Positions 1-10,741 of a stretch of DNA of 64,000 nucleotides are shown here, piece by piece (position 1 is the first letter of the stretch; the number at the start of each line of letters is the position of its first letter). Location: NCBI GenBank assembly GCA_029204225.1, contig MU832669.1, forward strand, positions 1-64,000, in the 5' to 3' direction. The notes beneath the pieces were generated by a model that saw only the letters and a list, made by a program, of their open reading frames with translations, did no database searches and was not told the DNA's origin. This DNA comes from Diphasiastrum complanatum (taxonomy: Eukaryota > Streptophyta > Lycopodiopsida > Lycopodiales > Lycopodiaceae). A program made the position numbers and the translations under genes.

Positions 1-38
1 CCATAAGGACATGCCCTTAATGGTAATGGCCCAGTACC

Positions 39-502
39 TGTTAGAAAACCGACTTGATCATACAAGTAACCCAAGACAAGATTTCTATTGTTGTTAGACA
101 ATAGTCATACACATGAGAAAACAACAATGATGAAGAGATGTACTCCAACTATGTCCCATTACTAATGAAGTAGGGCGCCAGCCTACATATATACTTTCTC
201 TAAACTATGTGTAAGGTAAAAAGCAAAAAGCAAATAGCAAAAAACAAAAAGCTAATTGCTATAATTACTACCTATATTGGGTAAACACCCAAGATGAGTT
301 TCTAAGTGATAAAAGCAAATCCTATTCTAGTAGTAGTGCGCCCACCTACATGCATGACTAAAACACGAATTTACTATAAATAGTAATGATCCTAAAATAC
401 GACTTACTATAAATAGTAATGGCCCCTATAATAGCACGCAGGCATGGCCAAACTATCAATAATTATTCCTAAATGATAACATTAGGGGTACTAAAGTCAA
501 CA
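39..502 (-). repeat. 3' LTR of the non-coding element
   Basis: On the plus strand it begins TGTTAGAAAACCGAC and ends GTCAACA, next to the purine tract of the element. It contains the GGGCGCC-type motifs near 174 and 338 that recur in other LTR elements of the window. Compared with the other LTR it lacks about 12 bp at its transcription-proximal end. Confidence 0.88.
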
Positions 503-3418
503 CACTCCCCCTTAATGTTTACATTGTCTAGAACTATGCATAACAAAAGTATGCATGTATATCTTCCATGAAGCCCATGTAATGAAGATCCTCAATTTTG
601 ATGTAGAACTCATGATCAACTCTGATCTCAATGTCTTCATTACTCGATGTAGAACTTTCTTCGTATGATGATGTAGAATTTCCTTTGAATGTCGATCCTT
701 TTCGTATGAACCTGCTTCATATGACTTCTCAATGTCTTGCTTTGGTCTTCATGTCTCTTCAGTGAATCAAATAATGTAGACATGATAACTTTTGCCTTAA
801 CCTTGAGAACTTTGCTTGAAGATTGTGGCCTCTTTGAACATCTTTCAAGCTACCACAAATGTAACGATCTCCCCAACATTCATAAAGAAAAAATAATCCT
901 CTTTAAATACTGTAACACCATCATGAAAACCATAAGTAGGAAATTCAACATCAAATCTCATACATCAACACCCACTTTAGAAACCTGTTCTTCATAAGTA
1001 GTCGGCTCCACTTGTGTCGATTCCTTGAATTGAACCCATTTGAATTCTCCTGGTACTCTCATAAGTTACCACTTGTGATGAACTTGATGGACTTTGGTTG
1101 AACTACTCCCCCTGGATGTACACTTCATATTTGCATTCCAACCACTCTCTCCAAATAGAATAGAATATCATCCATGAACCAAACCAAATATGCAAGTAAA
1201 AGAGCATCCCCAATAGAAAGATAAATGTATACAATACTTCCTCACACAGTAACTGATACTCTCCTTCAAATACTTTCTCACACAAAGTACTTGACATGAT
1301 CTTTTCCATGGAATCTCCTACCTCTATCTCACACACAGAGTCACTTGCACCAAACAACTTTCCAACCTAGAAAGCATTTCAGTATGATATTTATTCTGAC
1401 ACTTTGTCATATGCAAACTTGGTGAACGTCCATCTTCAACCATGTTATTTTTCTTGAAGCTAAACAACAACCTGTACTGTTGATTTTCAACGGTTAATCA
1501 ACAACCTGGTACTTTCCAAATCTTATTGGAAACAACAGATCTACCACATGACGGATCATGAACTTGGATAGATTCAAGAATTTCACTTGACAATCACAAT
1601 AGGCAATCACTTTGGTTTATCATAAAACTCAAGTGATATAAGTCCAAATATACAAGCAAGTTTCTATGACATGAACTGGCTACTATGACTTGGAGAACAA
1701 TTAGAATAACAAGAAACCCTGGATCTTTGTACTTAATGCAAAGCTTTAAATTGCTCCCTGATATCTTTGTCTTCTCAAATTGACACAAAGTAGAATAACA
1801 GCTTGCTTGTTGTGTTCATGTATAAGAATACCTGTTGATGAACCAATTCCCTCTTGGAATAACACCTTACTTCCTTGACCAAATTTCCCACACAGCTTGT
1901 CACAACCGCCACTTGTAACAATTAACTTATCATTTGCCACCATGATAAGACACTGTGATTCTATGAAGCCAAACACTTGTATGCAATCAAAATTATCATG
2001 CGACACCTGCATGTATGTTCAATCTGCACTTGTTCCAAGCAATGTTTGCTCCTCAATCAGATTCAAGAATTCCGATCAATAATCCACCTTGAAGAGTATC
2101 GAACCTTTATCAAACCATCTTCTTACCCTTGTAAGATTATGTTCCTAAGAAACCGCAGCCAATAACATGCACACTTGCATGCAAACCAAACCAGGTTCCC
2201 TTTGACAGTTAGGATTTCTTAAAGTTGATAACCTTAGCCAACAATCATACACATTGCTATGCAACCCAAACTAGGTTTACTTTGGCTTTTGAACTCTCCA
2301 CCACGGTCCTTCTTAGATTCTTGAGTCTTCTACGATCCTTCCTTTCCCTGTGCTGATATGTTTGACAATCCTTCTTCTTCATAGAAGATAACTCATCAAA
2401 CACTAGGCACACTTCAAAACTTTGACACTTCCTTCTGCTAAATCTTTTTTAACAAATTCCAGCAAGCACTATTCCTTCATAATTGTATTTGCTCTCCCTG
2501 TCCTTCAGCAACCAGTTTTTAACGAATTGATTCCAGACTCTCTGTGGGTATCTCTTTCAGCGATCAATTGGAGTAGCAGCTCTGATTTTCAGCAATCCAG
2601 CAATCTGCCTGTTCTCACAAAACTATCACCAGCGATCAGTTTCAGGTTTGTGGATAGCACCAGCTAACTCTCAAATCTGCTTCTCAGCTATTTGTCACCC
2701 AGGAAACAGTTCTGCAGGCAGCGGTCCGAAGGCACTAGATTGGTCTGATGCAATTGTAGCAATCCAACCAGCAATCAGTCAGCAACGATAAGGTCTGTAC
2801 CATCAACAAACAGATCTGGTAGACAGTGATAAGATACCCTGCATGCAGCGATCAGATTCCAGCGACCTGCTCTCTGATTCCACCCTATATTAGCAAACAG
2901 GTTCCAAGTCTGTCCTTCAACGATCCAAAATCAGATCTGCATCGAACAGGTCTAGCGATCTCAGCGATCCAGCCAAGGACAGAAGTTTGTAATCCAGCTT
3001 CATCGATCAATCTGCAGTTCTGGCAGCGATCCAACAGGCAGTAGACAGATTCCAACAATCTGATCAGTTCTGATTTCAGCAAACAGATTTCCAACAATCT
3101 GTAGGCTTGATTCCAGCTTAGTATATAGCCTCAACCAGCGATCAGGTAGTGTAGATCTTCTCCACGCTTTGTTGTCCTATAGCAACCTGAGATCTGAGGA
3201 AGATTCATTATCTCCTCTTGCAGCTCAGCTCTTTTCCTTGTACACCAGATCTTCTCCCACAAAGCTGCCACCGTTGTAGTTGAAGATCATACTTTGAAAG
3301 CTGGCTAGGGACACCATCTACACCTGTTTTTCTCCTTGAAGATGATGGCCAAATCAATCCCTTGTGAATTGATTCCGTTCATTGAAGTACCTCCTTGTTC
3401 TCTCGAATCTTGAACCAC
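503..3418 (-). repeat. Interior of non-coding LTR element
   Basis: No retrotransposon domain is visible in six frames. From about 2540 to 3150 the sequence is a degenerate array built around cagcgatc/cagcaatc with ccaacaatctg variants, for example at 2830-3130. This may be a packaging or leader region, or simple repeat growth. The rest is AT-rich with nothing recognisable. Confidence 0.6.
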
Positions 3419-3430
3419 GCTCTGATACCA
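3419..3430 (-). promoter_or_regulatory. Primer binding site (initiator tRNA-Met)
   Basis: The minus strand reads TGGTATCAGAGC, immediately after the 5' LTR. This is the usual plant copia primer site and fixes the element's orientation. Confidence 0.85.
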
Positions 3431-3908
3431 TGTTAGAAAACCGACTTGATCATACAAGTAACCCAAGACAAGATTCCTATTGTTGTTAGACAATAGTCAT
3501 ACACATGAGAAAGAACAACAATGATGAAGAGATGTACTCCAACTATGTCCCATTACTAATGAAGTAGGGCGCCAGCTTACATATATACTTTCTCTAAACT
3601 ATGTGTAAGGTCAAAAGCAAAAAGCAAATAGCAAAAAACAAAAAGCTAATTGCTATAATTACTACCTATATTGGGTAAACACCCAAGATGAGTTTCTAAG
3701 TGATAAAAGCAAATCCTATTCTAGTAGTAGTGCGCCCACCTACATGCATGACTAAAACACGAATTTACTATAAATAGTAATGATCCTAAAATACGACTTA
3801 CTATAAATAGTAATGGCCCCTATAATAGCACGCAGGCATGGCCAAACTATCAATAATTATTCCTAAATGATAACATTAGGGGTACTAAAGTAAACATTAA
3901 CTCTAACA
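3431..3908 (-). repeat. 5' LTR of the non-coding element
   Basis: This is the second LTR copy. It starts TGTTAG and ends CTAACA on the plus strand, a 6-bp inverted terminal repeat, directly between the PBS and the gtacc duplication. Confidence 0.9.
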
Positions 3909-3913
3909 GTACC

Positions 3914-4775
3914 TAAGGGTACACTAGTTAGGGGCTATGTATTGAGTACATAACTCTAAGCACAGGGCTGAGTGGTGGTGATTGGAGGGCAACAGGAGGG
4001 CTAAGCGGAATATCAACTCTATCATCTTTCATAATGAATAAAAAGGGCACAAAAAAAACACTCTCTTTCTGAATGTACACCAAAAAAAAACAAAAAAAAA
4101 ACGATTTTTTTTTATGAAAAGGGAAAATGGAAAGCAAAATAGATCAGCAAAGATAGATCACTCCCTGGTTCTCAAAGACGTAGTATGGATGACTGATGAA
4201 GAGGTTGCCGGAAAAATTTGAAGTTTTGTCGATTTTTTGAGAAAATAGGTGAAAAAACAGCACCAAATCAAAGCGAAGTTATGGACGCTCAGGTCTGCAA
4301 ACAGGCTGAAGGTACTACTGTAGTAGGTCGCCCTCTTGTAAGGATTCTCCGCGCCAAATCTCAGGTCAAATGGACATACGGTGGAGAAGTTATGACTTTT
4401 CAACTCCAAAACCTCTAAAAAACGTCCAAAATCTGTTTTTCTAAAGCAAAATCAGCGATTTCGGAATCTTTTCTCAGATTTTGAGCCTCCCTAGCAGTGA
4501 TCCAGCACCCCCAAGCACCTGCCGAAATCTCATAGCAATCCGATAAGCGTAGAGAAAGTTATGGCCATTTTTCAGTTTTCTACAAAATTCATTTTTTCAT
4601 GTTCAATTTTTTTTCAGATCTGTAAATCCCTGTTTTTTAGGCTCAAATCGAGGCAAAAGCTCCCTATTCACCAGCGATCCATTGCAGGGCATCAATTCCC
4701 CCACTTCTCCTTTTGCAATCCCCCAAAAAAACTAAGAGAATTGATGTTTTCTCCACTTTCTCTCTCTAGAACGAA
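3914..4775 (-). mobile_element. 5' leader-like region of a minus-strand copia element
   Basis: This sits downstream, in minus-strand sense, of a PBS at 4776-4789 and so occupies the position of a retrotransposon leader and gag start. No gag-like reading frame is visible. Several poly-T and poly-A runs occur near 4080-4110 and 4590-4620. The left limit is the TSD of the non-coding element, so that element may have inserted into this one. Function is inferred only from position. Confidence 0.4.
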
Positions 4776-4789
4776 GGCTCTGATACCAA
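4776..4789 (-). promoter_or_regulatory. Primer binding site of a copia LTR
   Basis: The minus strand reads TTGGTATCAGAGCC, two bases from the LTR end at 4791. It is complementary to initiator tRNA-Met in the usual plant manner. Confidence 0.8.
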
Positions 4790-4790
4790 T

Positions 4791-5758
4791 TGTCACAAGC
4801 AAGTCTCTCCAAGCTCGTGAATCCTAGAAGGCCAGTGTGTAGAATGAACCTCCTAACCATAGGCACCCCCTCCTTGAGTCCTTCTACCTGCTATTCCCGT
4901 CAATTGGCACATGTCATCCACCTGTGGGTGATCAGTCCACTTGGCATGCATGGCCCCTGTGACCTGTGAATACTGAGTGACTCACAGGGTACCACCCCCG
5001 AGCCCCGCCAAAGACCTGTGACCCTCTTGGTCACCCCGACTACTTGCCGGCTAGCATCCCTCATTGACGGCTAGGGTCCCGACGGTCAAGACACACCACA
5101 TCTCTGATAGCTTGTCAGGTGGCCACACCGGATCATTGCTCGTGACGCACTGGTCCCAACTTGGGACAGATGTCCTCGTCGGTCACCGACCCTTGCCAGC
5201 ACTAGGCCTCAGGCCCTTTGGTAACCGGCCGTGCCGAGATCATGATAGAGCCATAATGGGCCTTAACGCCATATTATTGCGGAATCACCTTTTTTTGGCC
5301 CTTTTTGGGTGAGAACTACGTGCCTCATTTCCCCAAACTTGGGAAAAGATCCTAGGAAATGACCACGGACTTGTTTCCCATCAAGGAAGCAATCGTTTCC
5401 CACAACACATTAAGGGAAACGTTTCTTAAAAGAAAAAACTAAAAAGAATGATCTAGATGGGCTACTAGAGGCTGGTTTTGCCTGAAAATGGCCTAAAAGC
5501 TGTTGGAAACATATCCAAAGTAGGTCAAAATCTTGTTGGGGGGGTCCCAACAAATAGCTCCTCAAACTCAAGTTGGACATGAAAACCTTTTCCTCGGAAA
5601 ACTCCATCGTCCGCGGACAGTAAGTTGCGTTTTTGTGCTATGTAACATGGTGTATGATGCATATTCTAAAGAGGCCTCCAAATGACAAAATAGGCATAAG
5701 TAAGAGTTTAACCTCACACTTTGCCATGTACTATGTCAACTCGTCCTGAATTCTATCA
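4791..5758 (-). repeat. 968-bp copia LTR shared by two partial element bodies
   Basis: The plus strand starts TGTCACAAGC and ends TTCTATCA. On its left is a PBS (5' LTR context). On its right is a purine tract, gtcaataagggggac on the minus strand, followed by a copia RNase H end (3' LTR context). One LTR thus serves as both ends, which is expected after recombination between tandem copies. A GC-rich section at about 4900-5250 is similar to the Ty3 LTR fragment at 20983-21377. Confidence 0.8.
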
Positions 5759-5765
5759 GTCCCCC

Positions 5766-6104
5766 TTATTGACATTTGTTCTTTTTGTTTCCCATGAAGT
5801 GTTTGAACTTCCAAAACTTATCTTTTGGAAGACCCTTGGTGAATATGTTAGCTACTTGATCAATAGTAGAACAACATGAAAATTTTAGGGCTTTTTCATC
5901 TACAAAATGATATTGAACTTCAATGTGCTTAGTTCTAGCATGAAAAATAAGATTCTTAGCAATTTTAATGCAACTTTGATCATTACAAAATAAAGTTGCA
6001 TAAACTTGCTTTTCTTCACATTCCTCCAACAACCTTTTGAGCCAAACGGCTTCCTTGATTGCAAGTTGAGCTATTGTACTCGGCCTCGATAGATGAAAGA
6101 GCAA
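5766..6104 (-). pseudogene. Copia RNase H C-terminal fragment
   Basis: The translated minus strand has the end of a Ty1/copia polyprotein: a KEAVWLKRLLEE segment, CNDQSCIKIAKN, FHARTKHIEVQYHFV, and the terminal IFTKGLPKDKFWKFKHFMG. This matches the part of copia RNase H that handles RNA-DNA hybrids during reverse transcription. The preceding SSIEAEY motif is present at about 6070-6095 but in another frame, so the gene is frameshifted. A purine tract and LTR follow directly. Upstream pol sequence is lost at an inverted junction with a plus-strand integrase fragment. Confidence 0.88.
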
Positions 6105-6464
6105 GTTTCATCACCTTTATTTTTGACTAACATTATGCAACAATTCACTCTGAGCTACTCTCCACAGCAGAATGGTGTTCAAAAAGAAAAAAATAGGACA
6201 CTAGTGGAGTGTGCAAGATCTATGCTGTCATATGCAAGTTTGCTTCATTCTTTTTGTGCCGAGGCAGCCATCCTCAAAGCATCTGAAAGTTTTGGATGTG
6301 TTGCCTTTGTACATCATCCCAAAGAACTTAAAAAGAAGTTGGATCCCACCAGTATGAAAATTATTTTTGTTGGTTATTCAAGTTACCATAAGGGTTATAA
6401 GTTGTTTAACTCTACAAATGGTTCTTTCTTGCTCAGCATAAACGTAGTATTTCTGAAAGATTAG
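6093..6464 (+). pseudogene. Copia integrase C-terminal fragment
   Basis: Recognisable copia integrase features include YSPQQNGVQKEKNRTLVECA, the region holding the catalytic glutamate, then FGCVAFVHHP and the FVGYSSYHKGYKLF block. An internal deletion joins the FCAEAA segment directly to a segment well downstream. The reading frame ends at 6464, before RT. The fragment is abruptly inverted relative to the RNase H piece on its left and is truncated on its right, near the LTR element at 6616. Confidence 0.85.
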
Positions 6465-6610
6465 TTTCTTGATGTGAAGGCAAAGAAAAATTAGTTGAAA
6501 GTAGTCCTTCAATTTTATTTCCTACTGAGCAATCTATTTCTTCAATGAATGAGGAATGACAATAGCCTTAAAATCTGCAGCTTTCCCCTTGTGTTGTTAT
6601 GAGCGTGCTC
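6465..6610. other. Copia remnant flank without an open frame
   Basis: This short stretch follows the integrase fragment and ends at the tcctt duplication of the next LTR element. Its continuation across the insertion is at 13249 or, past a local duplication, 13307. Confidence 0.4.
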
Positions 6611-6615
6611 TCCTT

Positions 6616-7053
6616 TGTTAGAAATAATAAATGATAATGTTAGTTTCCCATAGGTTACTTTGACCCAAAAGGTCGAGACTGGTGTAACCATGGGTTGGGT
6701 TTATTATTTAGACCATGTTAAGTTAGTTTTAGCTAAGTTGGACCCAATTTTGGTCTAGTAGTAACTCATGGGTCCAAGTAAAGTCTAATTATGTTAAGGG
6801 ACCCTGTCTTGATTGTTGGGAGTGCCCTATGATTAGTAGCGGGTTTGGAAGGTTCTAGAACTTAAAGTTTGGAAGAGTCTAGGCCTTGGAAGGCCTATTT
6901 ATATGTAATCATTGTTCATTTGTAATTCATTCCCTTTCAAGCATTGCTACTACTTTCTCTCTCCTTGAGGGCGCCTAACCCTCTCCCTCTTCTTCTTCTT
7001 CTTGTATATGGAGATTGAATGTTAGAAGGATCTTGGCACTTTGATTTTCTACA
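6616..7053 (+). repeat. 5' LTR of the outer element
   Basis: It begins TGTTAGAAATAATAAATG and ends TTTTCTACA before the PBS. It contains GAGGGCGCC near 6968 and a TATTTATAT box near 6896, a plausible core promoter. Confidence 0.88.
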
Positions 7054-7066
7054 TGGTATCAAAGCC
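7054..7066 (+). promoter_or_regulatory. Primer binding site, variant TGGTATCAAAGCC
   Basis: It lies directly after the 5' LTR. The A in place of the usual G (CAAAG rather than CAGAG) is shared with the 47.7-kb copia element, linking the two as one family. Confidence 0.8.
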
Positions 7067-7491
7067 ATGGATCTTCTATGCTTGATTTAGGGCGCCCTAC
7101 CAAAAGAGATCGTCTTCACTTAGGGATCACAAAAATTCAGCACCTTTGCTGATTTTTTTGGAGTGAAGATCCGTTCAGTTTTGACTCTTTTCTGTTTTGC
7201 AGGAGGGCGCCACACATCAAAGGAGAGAATAGGATTTTGGGCGCCCAAAAATCAGTTGGTTGTTTGCTGATTTTTCAGGTTGCAGGAAGGTGCCATTAAT
7301 TATCTTCTTCGGGGCTGCTTTTAGGTCGCCCACATCCGTTTAGGTTTATCCTACTTCCGTTGGTCCGTTGCTGCCCTATTTTTCAAATTTGCTCCTTTGC
7401 AGGAGGGCGCCCATCTACAAGCAATTTTTATCTTCTGATTTGGCTGAAAAATCAGCACCCTTGCTGATTTTACAAAGTGAAGATCCGCTTC
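7067..7491 (+). repeat. Leader of the outer element
   Basis: No ORF with a known domain. It carries repeated blocks: 'ttgctgatttt...gaagatccg.ttcagtt' occurs near 7146 and 7462, and GGGCGCC-like boxes occur near 7090, 7205, 7240 and 7406. The Ty3 element begins in the second block. Confidence 0.6.
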
Positions 7492-7832
7492 AGTTACGGA
7501 CTACAGGATACAGGCCTACTGGGCTACTCTACATATATTCCGCAGGCCTCTTTACATTTACTCTTGGTTATGTATATTTCTGGTTACACATTTTATATTA
7601 GTCATGTACAGGCCCCAGAGCCTTTCTATATGCTTATGACCCGCACTGGGTCCTTTTTTATGACATTGACTGGCCTTGGGCCCTTATTATATGGTTATAT
7701 GTGGAGTGGGGGCCCGTAGGAGGGCGCACTATTTTCCCTCCACATTTTGCCTCCCTTTACTTTTGAATTCCTATTTTAGGGTTCATTGGTAGGGTATTTA
7801 TAGGGGCATTTGTACACTCATTTTTCAGATTA
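7492..7832 (+). repeat. 5' LTR of the Ty3 element
   Basis: It starts AGTTACGGACTACAGG and includes a GTATTTATAGGGG promoter-like box near 7793 and GAGGGCGCACTATTTTCCC near 7720. Related LTR pieces occur at 49988-50309. Confidence 0.8.
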
Positions 7833-8184
7833 CTTGGTATCAGAGCACTTTCCTGATTGCTGAATTTCAGATCTGATTTTCTGATTGGGTGCCCATTTTC
7901 CTTGCTGATTTGCCTCTCTTTGCTGAGGGCTTTCGTCTCTTTGCTTCAGCAACATTCAGCACATTTTGGAGGAGGAACAACTCCCATCAGAGCATTTTCC
8001 TTGGCGGAGCTTTAGCAGATAGTTAGCGGAAGTACTTCCGCTAAATTTGGCGGCCAATTTTTTATTTATTTATTTATTTTTTTTGGGAAGATTATTTTCG
8101 GCGCCCGAGTTCCAAATCCTTTTCCCTCTTTTTTTTTTTGAATCCTCCATTTGATTCAGGGAGAGGATTCCCAACCATCTTTTC

Positions 8185-8400
8185 AGCATTGATTGGAGGC
8201 TGTCCAGCGCCCTACTTCATCACATTTTTCAGCCATTGTTCCAGCAGAGTTTCAGCCATATTTCAGTTTTGATTGGAGGCTGTCTTGCCCTCTTTCATCA
8301 TGTTTTCCACAGATTTCCAGCCATATTTTCAGCATTGATTGGAGGCTGTCCAGCGCCCACTTTCATTCTCCTTGTGGTCACATTTTTCAGCCAGCTCTTC
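8185..8400 (+). repeat. Tandem ~70-bp repeats replacing gag
   Basis: The block 'attgattggaggctgtc..gc.c...tttcatca..tttttc' appears three times (from about 8189, 8268 and 8333). In an intact Ty3 element gag would be here. The short ORFs across this stretch are translations of the repeat. Confidence 0.65.
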
Positions 8401-8449
8401 GCACACGCTTGGAGCTCTATCGAGAGGTATCTTTGCTGGTTTTTCCTTG

Positions 8450-8700
8450 ACTTCCTTGGTCAGGCAGATTTTCATATTATTCCACTTACACGGTACGATC
8501 TTATCCTCGGTGCTGATTGGTTTGCATCCCTTGGTGCGGTTACAGTAGACCTCCAGCAGTAGACATTGACATTCTCTCATGATGGTACTCAGCATATATT
8601 TTCTGGTATTGATTCTCGGCAGGACTATCAGCTTATTTCCGGGAAGCAGTTCATACAGAGCCTCCCGAAGGCCCACTGTGCGGCTATTCTTTCTGTTCAG
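8450..8700 (+). pseudogene. Ty3 protease C-terminal remnant
   Basis: The translation includes TRYDLILGADWFASLGAVTV, a typical end segment of Ty3 aspartic proteases, followed by the spacer toward RT. A stop at 8560-8562 interrupts it, and the N-terminal active-site part (DSGA/DTGA type) is absent. Confidence 0.75.
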
Positions 8701-8729
8701 CCAGTTCAGCCTATGCGGATGCACCACCT

Positions 8730-10097
8730 TTGCCACAGGTATTTTCTAAACTGTTGCGTGAATTTGAGAATGTTTTTAGAGAGCCGACTCAGTTACCACC
8801 TTTACGAGATGTCAACCACCATATAGACCTTTTTTCCTCTGCATCACCTCCTTCTCGTCCTCCTTTTCGTATGTCTATTGTTGAGTGCGAGGAAGTCCAG
8901 CGTCAGGTGTCTGATTTATTACGTCAAGGCCTTATTGTTCCTAGCCACAGTCCTTTTGGTGCTCCTGTTTTACTTGTTGATAAGAAGGATGGTACTAAAC
9001 GTCTATGTATTGATTATCGTGCTTTAAATAAACTTACTATCCGTAATCAGTACCCTATTCCTCATATGGATGACTTGTTTGACCAGTTAGACCAAGCCAA
9101 GATCTTTTCTAAACTTGACCTCCGTTCCGGTTATCACAAGATTCGTATGCATCCTCCTGATGAGCACAAGACAACTTTCCGTACCCACTTTGGTCTGTAT
9201 GAGTTTCGTGTCCTTCCTTTTGGTGTTACCAATGGCCCGCCCACTTTTCAGAATGTCATGAATAACATTGTTCGTCCTCTGCTTGGAAAGTGTGTCATTG
9301 TTTATTTTGACGATATCCTCATTTATAGCACCACTCGCTCTCTTCATGTTCAGCACGTTCGTTCTGTTTTTGTTTTGTTAGTTACTCATCATCTGTATGC
9401 TAAACGTTCTAAATGTTCTTTTGCTGTTGTACAAATTGAGTTTTTGGGATTCTTTGTTACTAATGGTACTGTTCGTCTCGACCCTCGTAAGGTCCGTTCT
9501 ATTCTTTCATGGCTTGTGCCTGCTGATGTTCATGATGTTCGTATGTTTCTTGGTCTTGCTATCCATCTTCGTAAACCAGTTGCTCATTTTGCCACTCTTG
9601 CATCTCCTTTGCATGCTCTGTTGAAAAAGGAGACTTCGTTTGCTTGGACTCCCGCATGTCAGTCAGCTTTTGATACTTTGAAGGTTAAGCTTACCACTGC
9701 CCCTGTTTTATGTCTTCCAGAATTTTCCCAGCGTTTTGCTGTTGAGACTGATGCTAGTTCCACAGGATTAGGTGCTTTGTTACGTCAGCGTCAGTGTGTT
9801 ATTGCATATGAATCCCGTCGTCTTCGTTCGTATGAGCAACGCTATTCCACTCATGAAAAAGAGTTGCTTGCTATCATTTTTGCTTTAAAGAAGTGGCGTC
9901 ATTATCTGTATCGTGTTCCGTTTGATGTTTTTACTGATCACCAGTCACTTCGTTATTTGTATACACAAAAGGATCTTAGTGATCGTCAGTACCGTTGGCT
10001 TCAGTTTTTACAGTCCTTTCATTTTGATATTCATTATAAGCCTGGTAAAAGTAACGTTGCTGCTGATGCTTTGTCTCGTTTACCTGCTCTTACTTAG
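8730..10097 (+). CDS. Ty3 reverse transcriptase and RNase H
   Basis: The 455-residue open frame copies the element's RNA into DNA. RT runs from about residue 60 to 230, with GAPVLLVDKKDGTKRLCIDY, FSKLDLRSGYHKIRM and the catalytic YFDDILIYS near residue 191. RNase H follows, with TDASSTGLGALL near 340, DHQSLRYL near 403 and the terminal NVAADALSR near 446. The catalytic residues look intact. Gypsy pol is normally one polyprotein; here the frame is entered from a broken protease region and leaves at a TAG (10095-10097) before integrase. The listed start is only an in-frame opening, not a demonstrated initiation site. Confidence 0.92.
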   Translation: MPQVFSKLLREFENVFREPTQLPPLRDVNHHIDLFSSASPPSRPPFRMSIVECEEVQRQVSDLLRQGLIVPSHSPFGAPVLLVDKKDGTKRLCIDYRALNKLTIRNQYPIPHMDDLFDQLDQAKIFSKLDLRSGYHKIRMHPPDEHKTTFRTHFGLYEFRVLPFGVTNGPPTFQNVMNNIVRPLLGKCVIVYFDDILIYSTTRSLHVQHVRSVFVLLVTHHLYAKRSKCSFAVVQIEFLGFFVTNGTVRLDPRKVRSILSWLVPADVHDVRMFLGLAIHLRKPVAHFATLASPLHALLKKETSFAWTPACQSAFDTLKVKLTTAPVLCLPEFSQRFAVETDASSTGLGALLRQRQCVIAYESRRLRSYEQRYSTHEKELLAIIFALKKWRHYLYRVPFDVFTDHQSLRYLYTQKDLSDRQYRWLQFLQSFHFDIHYKPGKSNVAADALSRLPALT

Positions 10098-10740
10098 AGT
10101 CTTGTTACGTCTCCCCACTCTTGGTATGATGATCCTCCTTAGGCTTATGCCACATGTCCAGACTTTCATGATGTTATGTCGTCTGCCTCTCGTCCTTCCT
10201 CTCACCCTCACCAGGTTTATTCCATTGTTAATCATCGTTTGTTTCACTATGGTTCGTTATGTATTCCCAGCACTCTCGACATACGTCCATAGCTCCTTCT
10301 TGATGCCCATTCCTCTCCTGTTGGTGGCCATTTTGGTTTTCAGAAGTCCTTGTTCCGTTTGAAAGAACATTTTTATTGGCCTTCCATGAAGCGTGAGCTT
10401 TCCCACCTTATTCATACTTGTGATTTTTGCCTTCGTAACAAGTATTCCCGTGAAAAACCTGGCGGTCTCCTTCAAAGTTGGCCTATTCCTTCCCGCCAGT
10501 GGACTGATATATCTATGGACTTCATTTTAGGTCTTCCCCGTACTCAGCGTGGTCATGATTCTTGTTTGGTGGTAGTTGATAGGTTTTCTAAACAAGCTCA
10601 TTTCATACCAGTCAGACGTACTATACAGAAGAGCAGTGTGGTCGTATATTTATTTCTGAGATTTTCCGCTTACATGGTCTCCCACGATCTATACTTACTG
10701 ATCGGGATACCAAGTTTACATTAGGTTTTTGGACAGAGCT
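10098..10740 (+). pseudogene. Ty3 integrase N-terminal and core, frameshifted
   Basis: After several stops the frame reads an integrase zinc-binding region ending HLIHTCDFCLRNK (CxxC), then WTDISMDFILGLPRT with the first catalytic Asp, and VVVDRFSKQAHFIP. Near 10630 the frame shifts; the next Asp motif, LTDRDTKFT, continues in another frame at about 10695. Integrase joins the cDNA to the host genome; this copy could not do so as written. Confidence 0.85.
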
Positions 10741-10741
10741 T

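Larger units (their letters stand above)
34..3913 (-). mobile_element. Complete non-coding LTR retrotransposon (LARD-like), with TSD
   Basis: Two near-identical LTRs lie at 39-502 and 3431-3908, flanked by the same 5-bp duplication gtacc (34-38 and 3909-3913). Beside the right LTR, the minus strand reads TGGTATCAGAGC (3419-3430), the usual primer site for initiator tRNA-Met. Beside the left LTR, the minus strand reads a purine tract, taagggggagtg (503-514). These place the 5' end on the right. The 2.9-kb interior has no gag, protease, integrase or RT reading frame on either strand, so any movement would need proteins from another element. The LTRs differ at only about five single sites plus a terminal indel, which suggests a recent insertion. 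The short interior ORFs look like chance. Confidence 0.9.

Noticed and set aside
1103-2012. Minus-strand ORFs inside the non-coding LTR element
   Set aside because: Each is under 90 residues, with no gag, protease or other domain.
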